Assembly (NCBI GenBank): GCA_910574885.1
Contig: CAJTDD010000003.1
Location: 186,001 to 250,000, forward strand
From: Lachnospiraceae bacterium
Lineage (GTDB): Bacteria > Bacillota > Clostridia > Lachnospirales > Lachnospiraceae
DNA: 64,000 nucleotides
Reading direction: 5' to 3'
The notes under the pieces were generated by a model. It was not told the DNA's origin and did no database searches. It worked only from the letters and a program-made list of their open reading frames with translations. How positions within the stretch are numbered: position 1 is the stretch's first letter; every line of letters starts with the position of its first letter. Below are positions 28,617 to 38,831 of this stretch, in pieces. Both the position numbers and the translations under genes were made by a program.

Positions 28617-28647
28617 CCGGCAGATTACGTTTGTAGTCTGCCGGTTT
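28617..28647 (+). terminator. murA terminator
   Basis: A perfect 12-bp stem (CCGGCAGATTAC with GTAGTCTGCCGG) with a four-base GTTT loop, followed by TTTC, just after the murA stop. Confidence 0.75.
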
Positions 28648-28720
28648 CACGTTGAACATAGGATTGATGGTATATACTTTGATATAATTTGACTATGAAT
28701 ATTAAGTAAGGAGCAGTTGG

Positions 28721-29659
28721 ATGAAACGTAGGAAAGGATTCATGTGGTTACTGATGGTTTTCTTGTTGTGTGTGGGGTGTTCCAGGGGAAATGAGGAAAA
28801 GCCTGTCGTGGATGAGAATAAAGGCCAGGAGGATAGAGCGGGGGAGGACGAGACACTTGATGAGGAAACATTAGGGGAAGGGGACCTGTCAGGTGATGAA
28901 GTGACGGACAGCGAGGACGTATCGGGGCAGTCAGGCGAACAGAGAGAGGGGCTTGCCGGGAATCCGGATTCCGAAGATGAGGTTGCAGGAGAAACATCGG
29001 ACACAGGAGAAACATCGGGCGCAGTTAGGAATGGCTATCTTGTGGCAATTGACGCGGGGCACCAGATACGGGGAAACAGTGAGCATGAGCCGGTCGGACC
29101 GGGGGCGGCGGAAACGAAACCAAAAGTAGCAGGAGGAACCAGCGGGGCAGCCACGGGATTGCCGGAGTATGAGCTGACTTTGCAGGTTTCGCTAAAACTT
29201 AGGGATGAACTTCAAAAGCGAGGGTATGAGGTCCTGATGATTCGCGAGACGAATGAGGTGGATATCTCTAATGCAGAGCGGGCGCAGACGGCGAATGATG
29301 CCGGGGCAGACGCGTTTGTACGCATTCATGCCAACGGCTCGACGGACGGCAGTGTGAACGGGATGATGACCATCTGCCAGACGCCGGAGAATCCATATAA
29401 CGGGGCGATTTATGCCCAGAGCAGGGCGCTGGCGGACTGTGTACTGAATAGCACGGTGGCGGCTACGGGGGCGCGTTATGAGCGGGTGTGGGAGACGGAT
29501 ACCATGAGCGGAATTAACTGGGCGAAGGTTCCGACTACGATTCTGGAGATGGGGTATATGACGAACCCGCAGGAGGATCAGATGATGGCGTCGGAGGAGT
29601 ATCAGGTGAAGATTGCAGCGGGGATTGCGGACGGGATTGACCAGTATTTGCTGTGGTGA
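28721..29659 (+). CDS. Lipoprotein N-acetylmuramoyl-L-alanine amidase (Amidase_3)
   Basis: A 312-residue cell-wall hydrolase. It has a lipoprotein signal ([11 protein letters not shown]; Cys20 lipidated), an acidic Glu/Asp/Gly/Ser linker (residues 25-105), then an Amidase_3 domain. The zinc ligands are the His of AIDAGHQ, the Glu of [10 protein letters not shown] and the His of VRIHANGS; the catalytic Glu is in [11 protein letters not shown]. It is therefore likely active in peptidoglycan remodelling outside the membrane. It has its own TATAAT and terminator. Confidence 0.92.
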   Translation: MKRRKGFMWLLMVFLLCVGCSRGNEEKPVVDENKGQEDRAGEDETLDEETLGEGDLSGDEVTDSEDVSGQSGEQREGLAGNPDSEDEVAGETSDTGETSGAVRNGYLVAIDAGHQIRGNSEHEPVGPGAAETKPKVAGGTSGAATGLPEYELTLQVSLKLRDELQKRGYEVLMIRETNEVDISNAERAQTANDAGADAFVRIHANGSTDGSVNGMMTICQTPENPYNGAIYAQSRALADCVLNSTVAATGARYERVWETDTMSGINWAKVPTTILEMGYMTNPQEDQMMASEEYQVKIAAGIADGIDQYLLW

Positions 29660-29694
29660 TTTTGAGTTAGACGTGAAATAGTTTATGTAAAATG

Positions 29695-29733
29695 AGGCAG
29701 TTGTCATTTTTTCGGTGATGACTGTCTTTTTTT
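29695..29733 (+). terminator. Amidase gene terminator
   Basis: An 11-bp stem with wobble pairs (GGCAGTTGTCA with TGATGACTGTC), followed by seven T's. Confidence 0.75.
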
Positions 29734-29816
29734 GTTTTCTTAAATATATGAAGAAACGGAGTGGACGCCAGTCCTGTCCGGTGGTTCTATTATTTTTCAG
29801 CAAATACAATTATCGC

Positions 29817-29845
29817 TTTTCACGAAAGAAATTCTGTAATATAAT
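29817..29845 (+). promoter_or_regulatory. recQ promoter
   Basis: TTTTCA, 17 bases, then a perfect TATAAT, 57 bases before the recQ start. Confidence 0.5.
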
Positions 29846-29902
29846 AAATGTCAGTCAGTATTTGAATCGGACTTCAATAAGCAAGGAGGAAATGATGATA
29901 TT

Positions 29903-32356
29903 ATGAATGCCGTCGATATATTAAAAAAATACTTTGGATACGCCTCCTTCCGAACCGGGCAGGAGGACATCATAAAGGCAATCCTATCCGGGAGGGATGC
30001 TCTGGCAATCATGCCTACAGGCGCAGGCAAATCCATCTGCTACCAAGTCCCTGCATTACTGCTCCCCGGCGTCACGCTGGTAATCTCCCCGTTGATTTCC
30101 CTGATGCAGGATCAGGTCAAGTCATTAAATGAAGCCGGAATCCACGCCGCATTTATCAATTCCTCCCTGACCGAGACGCAGATATCTAAAGCCCTGGATC
30201 TTGCGGCAAAGGGTGTGTATAAGATTATCTATGTGGCGCCCGAGCGGCTGGAAAGCGACCGGTTCCTGCGCTTTGCATTAAACGGGGAGATTTCCATGGT
30301 CACAGTGGACGAGGCGCACTGTATCTCCCAGTGGGGGCAGGATTTCCGGCCGAGCTATCTGAAAATCGTAGACTTTATCGATTCCCTGCCAAATCGTCCC
30401 ATCGTGAGCGCATTTACCGCAACGGCAACGAAAGAGGTAAAGACCGACATTGAGTGCATTTTAAAACTTGACCGCCCCAATATTACCGTGACCGGGTTCG
30501 ACCGGGAGAATCTGTATTACCGTGTGGAGCATCTGACCGGGAAGCAGAAGGACCGTTTTGTGGCAGATTATATCGCAAAACATCCCGATGAGAGCGGAAT
30601 CATATACTGTTCGACTAGGAAAAATGTGGATATGTTGTTTGAAGACCTGTCCCGGCGGGGCGTGCCTGTGACCAGTTACCATGCAGGAATCGACAATCAG
30701 GCCCGCAAGAAGAATCAGGATGATTTTATCTATGACCGGGCGTCGGTAGTGGTGGCGACCAATGCCTTTGGTATGGGAATTGACAAGTCGAACGTCCGGT
30801 TTGTTATCCATTACAACATGCCCCAGAGTATGGAGAACTACTATCAGGAGGCGGGACGCGCCGGGCGTGACGGTGAGAATTCCCAATGTATCCTGCTGTT
30901 CTCGGCGCAGGATGTGATGATCAATAAGTTCCTGCTTGAGAAGAAGAGTTTTGAGGAAATGGACGCTGAGGACATCGAACTGATTCGTCAGAGGGACGCC
31001 CACAGGCTTCAGGTTATGGAAGGATACTGCAAGACCACGTCCTGTCTCAGGAATTACATATTGGAATACTTCGGTGAGCGCGCAGGCGTCCCTTGCGACA
31101 ACTGCGGGAATTGCCACCGAGATTACACAGAGGTGGATATGACCACCGAAGCGAAATGGGTTATTAACTGTATTGCGGAAACCAGAGGGAGATACGGGCA
31201 GAGTATTGTAGTCGGTACGCTGCTTGGGGCGAACCGCGCCCGCATACGGGAAGTCGGGGCGAATGCGTATCGCTCCTATGGTGCATTGGAGCATATGAAG
31301 GAGAAGGATCTCCATCTTCTGATCGACCAAATGCAGCGGGACGGATATATTGTCCAGACCAGCGGGGAGTACCCGGTTCTTCAGATGGGGGATATCACCG
31401 GGTTAAAGAGAGAAGACGCAAGGGTGATGATCCGGAAGTTTGAAGAAAAGGAGATGCCTGCCGCCAGTAAGAAAAAGGCAAGAAGTACGGATTCCCTTAC
31501 CAGCGCAGGATATAAGTTATTTGAAGAACTCCGGCAGTTACGTCTTACGATTGCCAAAGAAGAAGGAATGCCGCCCTATATCATTTTCAACGATAAGACT
31601 CTGATTGAGATGTGCGTCAGGATGCCGGAGAATAGGCAGGATATGCTTGGCGTGTCCGGAGTTGGGGAAAATAAATTCCATAAATACGGGCAGAGGTTTA
31701 TTGATGCAATCAAGTCGTTTGCTGCGGCTCATCCCAATTCTGCAACGACATCGAACGTGGAAGAGGAAGGTGCGGCGATGTATAACCAGACTGGTACGGA
31801 TATGTATAGCCAGGCAGGCTCCGCAAGTTCCAAAGCTCTTTTTTACATTCAGCCGGAGGACGCAAAGAATTTTGAATATGCCGAGTATTATACGATTAGT
31901 GAAATCAGGGACAGGTTGAACGCTGTCAGTACTGCCGGGAATATAAAGAAGGCGACAACGACGGTTATATGGGACTACTTGATGACAGAAGGCCTGATGG
32001 CAGAGGAAGAACAAGAGGGCATATTTCTCAAATCCCGGACAGAACAAGGCGGGGAACAGGGAATAAAGGCCATTGATAAAGTGAGCCAGAGAGGAACGCC
32101 ATACCAGGTCTTTATGTACCCGGAGGCTGTCCAGAAGATGATTGTAGATTATTTTATCGGCGAAAGAGGGGTAAGCGGCGACGAGGCGGCGGCGCTTGGA
32201 AAGCAGGCGAATGCAAGGTCGGCGTGGACGCAGGATGAAGACGCGCGGCTGGTCAGTGAATTTAAGGCGGGCATGAAGATGTCACAGATTGCCGTGAAAC
32301 ATGGCAGGACAAACGGGGCAATCAGGGCGAGGCTGCAAAAGCATGGGCTTGTGTAA
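29903..32356 (+). CDS. recQ: ATP-dependent DNA helicase RecQ with extra C-terminal HTH
   Basis: An 817-residue 3'-5' helicase for recombination repair. Domains in order: helicase with [12 protein letters not shown] (Walker A) and [16 protein letters not shown]; a helicase C domain ending in [12 protein letters not shown]; a zinc-binding RQC part with cysteines of [10 protein letters not shown] and CDNCGNC; and an HRDC region near [17 protein letters not shown] long tail ends in [16 protein letters not shown]...[12 protein letters not shown], a GcrA/Myb-like helix-turn-helix not found in E. coli RecQ. AAGGAGGA precedes. A tiny reading frame overlaps the start codon (ATGA) and may be incidental. 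Confidence 0.94.
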   Translation: MNAVDILKKYFGYASFRTGQEDIIKAILSGRDALAIMPTGAGKSICYQVPALLLPGVTLVISPLISLMQDQVKSLNEAGIHAAFINSSLTETQISKALDLAAKGVYKIIYVAPERLESDRFLRFALNGEISMVTVDEAHCISQWGQDFRPSYLKIVDFIDSLPNRPIVSAFTATATKEVKTDIECILKLDRPNITVTGFDRENLYYRVEHLTGKQKDRFVADYIAKHPDESGIIYCSTRKNVDMLFEDLSRRGVPVTSYHAGIDNQARKKNQDDFIYDRASVVVATNAFGMGIDKSNVRFVIHYNMPQSMENYYQEAGRAGRDGENSQCILLFSAQDVMINKFLLEKKSFEEMDAEDIELIRQRDAHRLQVMEGYCKTTSCLRNYILEYFGERAGVPCDNCGNCHRDYTEVDMTTEAKWVINCIAETRGRYGQSIVVGTLLGANRARIREVGANAYRSYGALEHMKEKDLHLLIDQMQRDGYIVQTSGEYPVLQMGDITGLKREDARVMIRKFEEKEMPAASKKKARSTDSLTSAGYKLFEELRQLRLTIAKEEGMPPYIIFNDKTLIEMCVRMPENRQDMLGVSGVGENKFHKYGQRFIDAIKSFAAAHPNSATTSNVEEEGAAMYNQTGTDMYSQAGSASSKALFYIQPEDAKNFEYAEYYTISEIRDRLNAVSTAGNIKKATTTVIWDYLMTEGLMAEEEQEGIFLKSRTEQGGEQGIKAIDKVSQRGTPYQVFMYPEAVQKMIVDYFIGERGVSGDEAAALGKQANARSAWTQDEDARLVSEFKAGMKMSQIAVKHGRTNGAIRARLQKHGLV

Positions 32357-32448
32357 GCATCTGTTGATATGCAGCAATTTTTCTGTTATGATGGGTGATG
32401 CAAATAGATTAACGGAATTGTTGATATATTGGAAACGGGGGAGTGATT

Positions 32449-33126
32449 ATGGAAGCAAAATACCATATGACACGGGAAGAGAACATTTTTGTTGCAAAAA
32501 GGAATATTGTAGATTATATTTGGAAAAGTGCAAGATTGGAAGGACTGGCAGTGACTTACCCTGATACAGAAGCGATTTATAATGGAATGAGTGTTCAGGG
32601 AGTTAAGGTGTCGGATATTGTAGCCGTGAATAATTTGAAACATGCATGGCAGTTCGTGCTTGATACATTAGATTATCCTACAGATTATCCGTTTGTCTGT
32701 AAGATTAACCAATATGTGGGCGGGGATAATCTGATTATACGTGCCGGATATCTGCGCGATGTACCGTTCAGTATCGGCGGTACGACTTGGAAACCTGATA
32801 TGCCTATTGAATCACAGATAAAAGAGGAAATGGCGGAAATTAACCGGATAGATAACCCGACAGACAGGGCGCTTACTATGATGCTTTATCTGGTTCGGAA
32901 ACAGATGTTTCTGGACGGCAACAAGCGGACGTCTATGTTGGCGGGAAACCATGGTATGATTGCAAATGGATGTGGGATCATCTCCGTCCCTATTGAGTTA
33001 CAGCCCACTTTTACGAAATTGTTAATTGAGTTTTATGAAACAAACAATATGGAAGAGATAAAACATTTTTTATATGAAAATTGTATTGACGGGATTGAGT
33101 TTAAACCTTTGACGGAACATGAATAA
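32449..33126 (+). CDS. Fic family protein with catalytic His replaced by Gln
   Basis: About 225 residues from the ATG at 32449, behind GGGGGA. The Fic loop reads KQMFLDGNKRTSM where most Fic proteins have H-P-F-x-D/E-G-N: the nucleophile-activating His is Gln, while the phosphate-binding DGNKR is kept. The N-terminal ARLEGLAVTYPDTE helix could be an inhibitory-type segment. It may be a Fic variant with changed chemistry or a nucleotide-binding pseudoenzyme. It lies between recQ and the metK riboswitch on the same strand. Confidence 0.8.
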   Translation: MEAKYHMTREENIFVAKRNIVDYIWKSARLEGLAVTYPDTEAIYNGMSVQGVKVSDIVAVNNLKHAWQFVLDTLDYPTDYPFVCKINQYVGGDNLIIRAGYLRDVPFSIGGTTWKPDMPIESQIKEEMAEINRIDNPTDRALTMMLYLVRKQMFLDGNKRTSMLAGNHGMIANGCGIISVPIELQPTFTKLLIEFYETNNMEEIKHFLYENCIDGIEFKPLTEHE

Positions 33127-33140
33127 CAACAGAAATTATA

Positions 33141-33169
33141 TTGACAATTCACTCCAAATAGGTTATATT
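33141..33169 (+). promoter_or_regulatory. metK promoter
   Basis: A perfect TTGACA, 17 bases, then TATATT, about 37 bases before the riboswitch P1 stem. Confidence 0.85.
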
Positions 33170-33205
33170 CATATATGAAAACAGACAATTTAATCATGCT
33201 GACTT

Positions 33206-33353
33206 TCTCTTATTCAGAGCAGTGGAGATACAAAGGATCTATGAAGCTGCGGCAACCCCCGACACGGGAAGGTGCCAACCTGAGCGAGTAATCGAACAAT
33301 AAGAGGATTGGTTTATGAGATATAAAACAGTCCGCTTATGGCGGGCTGTTTTT
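33206..33353 (+). promoter_or_regulatory. SAM-I (S-box) riboswitch with terminator
   Basis: The aptamer runs about 33206-33306. P1 arms are CTCTTATT and AATAAGAG. Conserved core strings are GAGATACAAAGGATC, GAAGCTGCGGCAACC and AAGGTGCCAACCTGAGC. A 9-bp terminator with a T-tract (33327-33353: ACAGTCCGC with GCGGGCTGT) follows and would form when SAM is bound, shutting off metK. The arrangement is the standard S-box form. Confidence 0.95.
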
Positions 33354-33421
33354 ATGCCATATGTGTCCGGTCATTGACGAAGAGAAAGTACGCCATCAAG
33401 AAGAAAAGGAGTGGAATAAAA

Positions 33422-34609
33422 ATGGAGAGACATTTATTCACATCAGAATCAGTAACAGAGGGACACCCGGACAAGATGTGCGACCAGATTTCAGACGCGA
33501 TTCTGGACGCATTGATGGAGCAAGACCCTATGAGCCGGGTTGCCTGCGAGACGAGTACCACCACGGGGCTTGTCCTTGTCATGGGCGAGATTACAACGAA
33601 GGCATATGTGGATATTCAGAAAATCGTTAGGGAAACCATTAAAGAAATCGGCTATGTGCGCGGAAAATATGGATTTGACGCCGAGACTTGCGGCGTGCTC
33701 ACGGCAATCGACGAGCAGTCCAGCGATATTGCAATGGGCGTTGACAAAGCGTTAGAGGCGAAGAACAATCAGATGTCAGAGGAAGAAATCGCGGCAATCG
33801 GCGCAGGGGACCAGGGAATGATGTTCGGTTACGCTTCCGACGAGACGCCGGAACTGATGCCGTATCCGATTGCATTGGCACATAAGCTTTCCAGAAAGCT
33901 TGCGGAAGTAAGGAAGGAGGGCACACTGCCTTATTTAAGGCCGGACGGCAAATCACAGGTAACGGTAGAATACAATGAGGAAGGAATCCCGGTACGTCTG
34001 GACGCGGTCGTTCTGTCTACTCAGCATGACCCGGATGTGACCCAGGAGCAGATTCACGAGGATATCCGGAAATATGTCTTCGACGCAGTCATCCCGGCGG
34101 ATATGGTGGACGATGATACGAAGTTCTTCATCAATCCCACCGGACGTTTCGTCATCGGCGGGCCTCACGGCGACAGCGGGCTTACCGGGCGGAAGATTAT
34201 CGTAGACACCTATGGCGGAATGGCGCGCCACGGCGGCGGTGCATTTTCAGGGAAAGACTGCACGAAGGTAGACCGTTCGGCGGCATATGCGGCGCGTTAT
34301 GTTGCAAAGAATATTGTTGCGGCAGGCCTGGCGAAGAAGTGCGAGATTCAGTTGTCCTATGCAATCGGCGTTGCACACCCGACTTCTATCATGGCAGACA
34401 CGTTCGGGACTGGCAAGATTAGCAATGAAAAGCTGGTAGACATGATCCGTGAGAATTTTGACCTTCGTCCGGCAGGAATTATCCAGATGCTTGACTTGCG
34501 CAGGCCGATTTACAAACAGACCGCAGCTTACGGGCATTTCGGCCGCACGGATCTGGATCTGCCGTGGGAGAAGACGAATAAGGTAGAGATTTTGAAGAAA
34601 TATCTATAG
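33422..34609 (+). CDS. metK: S-adenosylmethionine synthetase
   Basis: Makes SAM from Met and ATP. 395 residues from the ATG at 33422 ([20 protein letters not shown]) behind AAGGAGTGG; the longer frame reads through the riboswitch and is not real. The signatures [12 protein letters not shown] and [16 protein letters not shown] are present. Its control by the S-box upstream gives product feedback. Confidence 0.97.
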   Translation: MERHLFTSESVTEGHPDKMCDQISDAILDALMEQDPMSRVACETSTTTGLVLVMGEITTKAYVDIQKIVRETIKEIGYVRGKYGFDAETCGVLTAIDEQSSDIAMGVDKALEAKNNQMSEEEIAAIGAGDQGMMFGYASDETPELMPYPIALAHKLSRKLAEVRKEGTLPYLRPDGKSQVTVEYNEEGIPVRLDAVVLSTQHDPDVTQEQIHEDIRKYVFDAVIPADMVDDDTKFFINPTGRFVIGGPHGDSGLTGRKIIVDTYGGMARHGGGAFSGKDCTKVDRSAAYAARYVAKNIVAAGLAKKCEIQLSYAIGVAHPTSIMADTFGTGKISNEKLVDMIRENFDLRPAGIIQMLDLRRPIYKQTAAYGHFGRTDLDLPWEKTNKVEILKKYL

Positions 34610-34647
34610 ATTGTCTGACTATTTATAAAAATTTTATAAAAGTTTAT

Positions 34648-34675
34648 GGACGCTTTGCTGTAAAGCGTCCTTTTT
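34648..34675 (+). terminator. metK terminator
   Basis: A perfect 9-bp stem (GGACGCTTT with AAAGCGTCC), then five T's. Confidence 0.9.
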
Positions 34676-34709
34676 CATGCTATACTTTATTTATTGCTGT
34701 ACGGGAGGC

Positions 34710-36212
34710 ATGAAGATGAAGTTAAAGACAAGATTGATCATCGCTTTTCTGACGGTTATTTTAATCCCGATTCTTTTGACGGCGACAATTGCATGTCTGT
34801 TTGGAAAATACCAGATGAGCGCAATCGAGAAAACCTATGAGATTACCGGTATGACGACGGAGAGTCTGTCGAATTCTGTTACCGTATTGTCCAGCCTTAC
34901 GGAAAAATTTTACCATGAACTTGACGAGATGGTTGACGATAATCCTGACAAGATGGAAGACGCTACATTTTTGGAAGAATTTAACCAGAAATTGAGAAAA
35001 AGGCAGGCGTATCTTCTGGTGCGCAAAGGCAGTATGCTGATCTATGTCGGCGCGGATATGGAAGAGGCTGAGCCTGTCATCGCAAACCTTCCGGGATACG
35101 GAGCTTCGGAATTGGAGCCGGAGAACGGGCTGTATTTGGGCGGGGATGCGCAGGTGCTTGTGAAGCAGGTGGATTTTTGCTACCCCGATGAGAAAGAGGG
35201 GAGCGCGTTCGTGGTGGTAAATGTGCGCGGCGTGATTCCGGAGGTCGAGCGGCTTTACATGGAAGTGGTGGTCGGAATTGTCGTGGTGCTGATCCTGACG
35301 GCGGCAGTGCTGATTCTCTGGATTTATCGGGGCGTGATGCGCCCTCTTGGGAAGATGCAGATTGCGGCGCAGAAGATTAAGGATGGGAATCTGGATTTTG
35401 AACTGGAAGCGGAGGCGGACGATGAACTTGGGGAACTCTGCCAGAGCCTTGAGGATATGCGGAAACGTCTTCAAGATAATGCGGAGGAGAAGATTAAGTT
35501 TGATAAGGAAAATAAGGAGTTAATCAGCAATATTTCCCATGACCTCAAGACCCCTGTGACGGCGATTAAGGGGTATGCGGAAGGGATCATGGACGGTGTG
35601 GCGGACACCCCGGAGAAGATGGAGCGGTATATCCGTACGATATACAACAAAGCCAGTGAGATGGATACGCTGATTAATGAGCTGACACTGTATACCAAGA
35701 TTGATACCAACCGGATTCCCTATAATTTTAATACGCTGTCTGTGGATGCGTATTTTGAAGATTGTGCGGAGGATTTGTCCGTGGAGCTTGAGTCTCGGGG
35801 CGTGGAGTTCGGGTATTTTAATTATGTGGATGGAGGCGTGAAGGTCATTGCGGATGCGGAGCAGATCAAGCGGGTGGTCCACAATATTGTGAATAATTCT
35901 ATGAAATATATGGACAAGCCCAAGGGAAAGATTAACCTGCGGGTAAAGGACGTGGGGGATTTTGTCCAGGTTGAGTTAGAGGATAATGGGAGAGGCATTG
36001 CGGCAAAAGATTTGCCGAATATATTCGACCGGTTCTACCGGACGGACGCTTCGAGGAATTCTTCTAAGGGAGGGAGCGGTATCGGGCTTTCTATCGTGAA
36101 GAAGATTATCGAGGAGCATGGCGGCAAGATTTGGGCAACCAGCAGGGAAGAGACGGGAACGACGATGTATTTTGTCCTTAGAAAATATCAGGAGGTGCCG
36201 GTGTATGAGTAA
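34710..36212 (+). CDS. Membrane sensor histidine kinase
   Basis: About 500 residues from the ATG at 34710, behind GGGAGG. It has an N-terminal span (IIAFLTVILIPILLTATIA), an extracytoplasmic sensor region (about 40-180), a second span (VVVGIVVVLILTAAVLILWIY) and HAMP. A HisKA domain follows with the phospho-acceptor His in NISHDLKTPVTAIKGY, then HATPase_c (NNSMKYM, DNGRGI, GGSGIGLSIVKKI). The signal is not evident. It overlaps its response regulator by 8 bases. Confidence 0.94.
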   Translation: MKMKLKTRLIIAFLTVILIPILLTATIACLFGKYQMSAIEKTYEITGMTTESLSNSVTVLSSLTEKFYHELDEMVDDNPDKMEDATFLEEFNQKLRKRQAYLLVRKGSMLIYVGADMEEAEPVIANLPGYGASELEPENGLYLGGDAQVLVKQVDFCYPDEKEGSAFVVVNVRGVIPEVERLYMEVVVGIVVVLILTAAVLILWIYRGVMRPLGKMQIAAQKIKDGNLDFELEAEADDELGELCQSLEDMRKRLQDNAEEKIKFDKENKELISNISHDLKTPVTAIKGYAEGIMDGVADTPEKMERYIRTIYNKASEMDTLINELTLYTKIDTNRIPYNFNTLSVDAYFEDCAEDLSVELESRGVEFGYFNYVDGGVKVIADAEQIKRVVHNIVNNSMKYMDKPKGKINLRVKDVGDFVQVELEDNGRGIAAKDLPNIFDRFYRTDASRNSSKGGSGIGLSIVKKIIEEHGGKIWATSREETGTTMYFVLRKYQEVPVYE

Positions 36213-36894
36213 GATTTTAATCGTGGAAGACGAAGAGGCGATAGCAGATTTGGAGAAGGATTATCTGGAACTGAGCGGTTTTCAGGTAGAGGTGGCTAAT
36301 GACGGGGAAACAGGGCTTGAGAAAGCCTTGAAAGAGGATTATGACATGTTCATCCTGGATTTGATGCTGCCGGGAGTGGACGGATTCGACATCTGCCGTC
36401 AGGTCAGGGATGTGAAGAATACGCCGATTATTATGGTCTCGGCGAAGAAGGATGATATTGATAAGATTCGGGGGCTTGGCCTTGGTGCAGATGATTACAT
36501 GACGAAGCCATTCAGCCCCAGCGAGCTTGTGGCGCGGGTGAAGGCGCATCTTGCAAGGTATGACCGGCTGACCGGGAGCGCGGTGGAGGCGAATAAGGTC
36601 ATAGAAATCCGGGGCCTTAAAATTGACACCACGGCGAGAAGAGTGTGGATTAACGGGGAAGAGAAGACGTTTACCACGAAGGAATTCGATTTGCTGACCT
36701 TCCTTGCAAGCCATCCTAACCATGTGTACACGAAGGAGGAGCTGTTCCGGGAGATTTGGGATATGGAGTCTATCGGGGATATTGCTACGGTGACGGTGCA
36801 TATCAAGAAGATTCGTGAGAAGGTGGAGATGGATACTTCCAATCCGCAGTATATTGAGACGATATGGGGGGTTGGATACAGATTTAAGGTGTAG
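36205..36894 (+). CDS. OmpR-family response regulator
   Basis: 229 residues from the ATG at 36205 (MSKILIVEDEEAIADLEKDY), behind AGGAGGTG. The receiver has the acidic pair (VEDEE), the phospho-acceptor Asp in FILDLMLPGVDG and Lys in TKPFSPSEL. The C-terminal winged helix is the Trans_reg_C type (TTKEFDLLTFLASHPN, VHIKKIREKVE). It works with the kinase just upstream. Confidence 0.95.
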   Translation: MSKILIVEDEEAIADLEKDYLELSGFQVEVANDGETGLEKALKEDYDMFILDLMLPGVDGFDICRQVRDVKNTPIIMVSAKKDDIDKIRGLGLGADDYMTKPFSPSELVARVKAHLARYDRLTGSAVEANKVIEIRGLKIDTTARRVWINGEEKTFTTKEFDLLTFLASHPNHVYTKEELFREIWDMESIGDIATVTVHIKKIREKVEMDTSNPQYIETIWGVGYRFKV

Positions 36895-36988
36895 ACCATA
36901 TGGTTTATAATAAAAAATTGTCCGTATGTCCCAAGGGATTGGCGGTAGATGCCTGGGCAAATTTCAGGACAGACAGGAGGAATGTTAC

Positions 36989-37732
36989 ATGTTAAAAGGA
37001 AAAGTGGCTGTTGTTACGGGCGGCACGAGAGGGATTGGTTATGCAATCGTGAAGAAGTATCTGGAAAACGGCGCAAAGGTCGTACTGTTCGGTTCCAGAC
37101 AGGAAACGGTAGATAAGGCGCTTTCATCGCTGAAAGCGGAGAACGCAGACTGGGAAGTAGCGGGGGATTGCCCGGATCTTTCGGACGCAGGAGCGGTGAA
37201 GGCTGCGATTGAAAAGATTAAGGAGCAGTTCGGAAGGATTGACATTCTGGTTAATAATGCCGGTATTTCTGACAGCACAAAGGTCGAGAACTATGCCGAG
37301 GGGCAGTTCGAGAAGGTGATGAAGCTGAACGTCAATGCATTGTTCAATACGATACAGCCGACGGTTGCCATTATGAGGGAACAGGGCGGCGGATGTATCC
37401 TGAATACAAGCTCCATGGTCAGCATATCCGGACAGCCGGGCGGCGTTGCTTATCCCACCAGTAAGTTTGCGGTAAATGGTATGACCCTTTCTCTTGCAAG
37501 GGAGCTGGGACCGAGCAATATCCGGGTAAATGCGGTGGCTCCGGGAATTACGAAGACGGATATGGTGGCTGCTCTGCCGGAACAGATGATACAGCCGATG
37601 ATTGGGGCAATTCCGCTGCGCAGGATTGGCGAGCCAGAGGATATTGCCAATGCGTTCCTGTTCCTGGCAAGTGATATGGCTAGTTATGTGACGGGAGAAG
37701 TGCTGTCTGTGGATGGAGCGATGAGAGCGTAA
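36989..37732 (+). CDS. Short-chain dehydrogenase/reductase (FabG/BaiA-like)
   Basis: 247 residues from the ATG at 36989, behind AGGAGGAATG. Nucleotide motif TGGTRGIG, the NNAG motif, Ser in LNTSSMVS and catalytic YPTSK all present. The TGGTRGIGYAI opening and FGSRQETVD are close to my memory of BaiA bile-acid dehydrogenases, but FabG-type 3-oxoacyl reductases are also similar; the substrate cannot be decided. It follows the two-component system by 94 bases and could be part of its output. Confidence 0.85.
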   Translation: MLKGKVAVVTGGTRGIGYAIVKKYLENGAKVVLFGSRQETVDKALSSLKAENADWEVAGDCPDLSDAGAVKAAIEKIKEQFGRIDILVNNAGISDSTKVENYAEGQFEKVMKLNVNALFNTIQPTVAIMREQGGGCILNTSSMVSISGQPGGVAYPTSKFAVNGMTLSLARELGPSNIRVNAVAPGITKTDMVAALPEQMIQPMIGAIPLRRIGEPEDIANAFLFLASDMASYVTGEVLSVDGAMRA

Positions 37733-37755
37733 TAAGGACGGCGCTGTGAATGATT

Positions 37756-37813
37756 CAGACGGGACTGTTGATTAAGGGGAATGGATATTTTCTTTAACCG
37801 ACAGTCCCGTCTG
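37756..37813 (+). terminator. Inverted repeat after the SDR gene, probable terminator
   Basis: A perfect 13-bp stem (CAGACGGGACTGT with ACAGTCCCGTCTG) encloses 32 bases with further partial pairing. The tail is only weakly T-rich. Confidence 0.6.
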
Positions 37814-37893
37814 ATTATTCCTTTAATTCATCGATATCCGTGAGGTTGACGCCTGCCGCGTTGAGGATTGCTTTTAAAGACAAATACTAATAG

Positions 37894-37922
37894 TTGTATT
37901 CACTATCGGGATGGTCTATAAT
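37894..37922 (+). promoter_or_regulatory. Promoter for the SpoU-type methyltransferase operon
   Basis: TTGTAT, 17 bases, then a perfect TATAAT, about 44 bases before the start at 37966. Confidence 0.65.
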
Positions 37923-37965
37923 ATAGCGTGATAAGTTTGGAGAGATGGAAGCAGAAAGGGCAGGA

Positions 37966-38769
37966 ATGGATAAGATAACAAGCACATCCAACGCGAAAGT
38001 AAAACGTCTGGTGAATCTGAAAAAGAAGCGTAAAGCAAGGGACGAGGAGAAGGTATTTCTGGTGGAGGGAATCCGGATGTTCCGGGAGATGCCATCGGAA
38101 ATATTGAAAGAAGTCTATGTGTCGGAGACATTTTATAAGAAAGAACGTGACATGACAGGGCAATTCCTGACGGAGAATGGAAGGAAAAAAGCCGCTGTGG
38201 AAATATTATCGGATACGGTATTCGGCTATGTGTCCGATACCAAGACGCCTCAGGGGATACTCTGTGTGGCCAGACAGAAGGAGTATGGGGTGGAAGATGT
38301 GGCGAAAGGAGAGATTCCCCACATTATCGTGTTAGACCATTTGCAAGATCCCGGCAATCTGGGGACGATTTTCCGGACTGCGGAAGGAGCCGGCGTCACC
38401 GGGATTATCATGAATCAGGAGAGTGTCGATATTTATAATCCAAAGACCATCCGTTCGACCATGGGTTCCATCTACCGGATGCCGTTCTGCTATACGGCAG
38501 ATCTGGCGGATGCCGTCAGATTCCTGAAAGCAAAAGGTGTTCGGACTTATGCGGCGCATCTGGAGGGAATCTGTGATTATGATAAGGAAGACTACCAAAA
38601 ACCTTGTGCGTTCCTGATTGGGAATGAAGGAAACGGGCTGACGCAAGAGATTGCGGAATTGGCGGATACTTATATTAAGATACCGATGAAGGGTGAGGTT
38701 GAGTCGCTGAATGCGGCGATTGCGGCTTCTGTGCTGATGTTTGAGGCTGCGCGGCAGAGACGCGGTTAG
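37966..38769 (+). CDS. SpoU/TrmH-family RNA 2'-O-methyltransferase
   Basis: 267 residues from the ATG at 37966 (MDKITSTSNAKVKRL); an upstream ATG has its site too close. An N-terminal RNA-binding part (KVFLVEGIRMFRE) precedes the SPOUT knot with LDHLQDPGNLGTIFRTAEGAG, LIGNEGNGL and PMKGEVESLNAAIAASVL. Similar to RlmB/TsnR-type rRNA ribose methylases; the exact nucleotide cannot be said. Confidence 0.92.
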   Translation: MDKITSTSNAKVKRLVNLKKKRKARDEEKVFLVEGIRMFREMPSEILKEVYVSETFYKKERDMTGQFLTENGRKKAAVEILSDTVFGYVSDTKTPQGILCVARQKEYGVEDVAKGEIPHIIVLDHLQDPGNLGTIFRTAEGAGVTGIIMNQESVDIYNPKTIRSTMGSIYRMPFCYTADLADAVRFLKAKGVRTYAAHLEGICDYDKEDYQKPCAFLIGNEGNGLTQEIAELADTYIKIPMKGEVESLNAAIAASVLMFEAARQRRG

Positions 38770-38831
38770 TATAGAAGTTAAGGAATAAGCAGATGCACAA
38801 TTTGCAGCAGACAGGAAAGAGGTGTGATGTT

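Noticed and set aside
29715..29906. A 63-codon frame whose stop overlaps the recQ start
   Set aside because: It begins inside a terminator and crosses the recQ promoter; the ATGA overlap looks incidental.
37815..37884. A minus-strand fragment of about 20 codons ending in ELKE and a stop
   Set aside because: It has no start and overlaps the terminator region after the SDR gene; too short to call a pseudogene.
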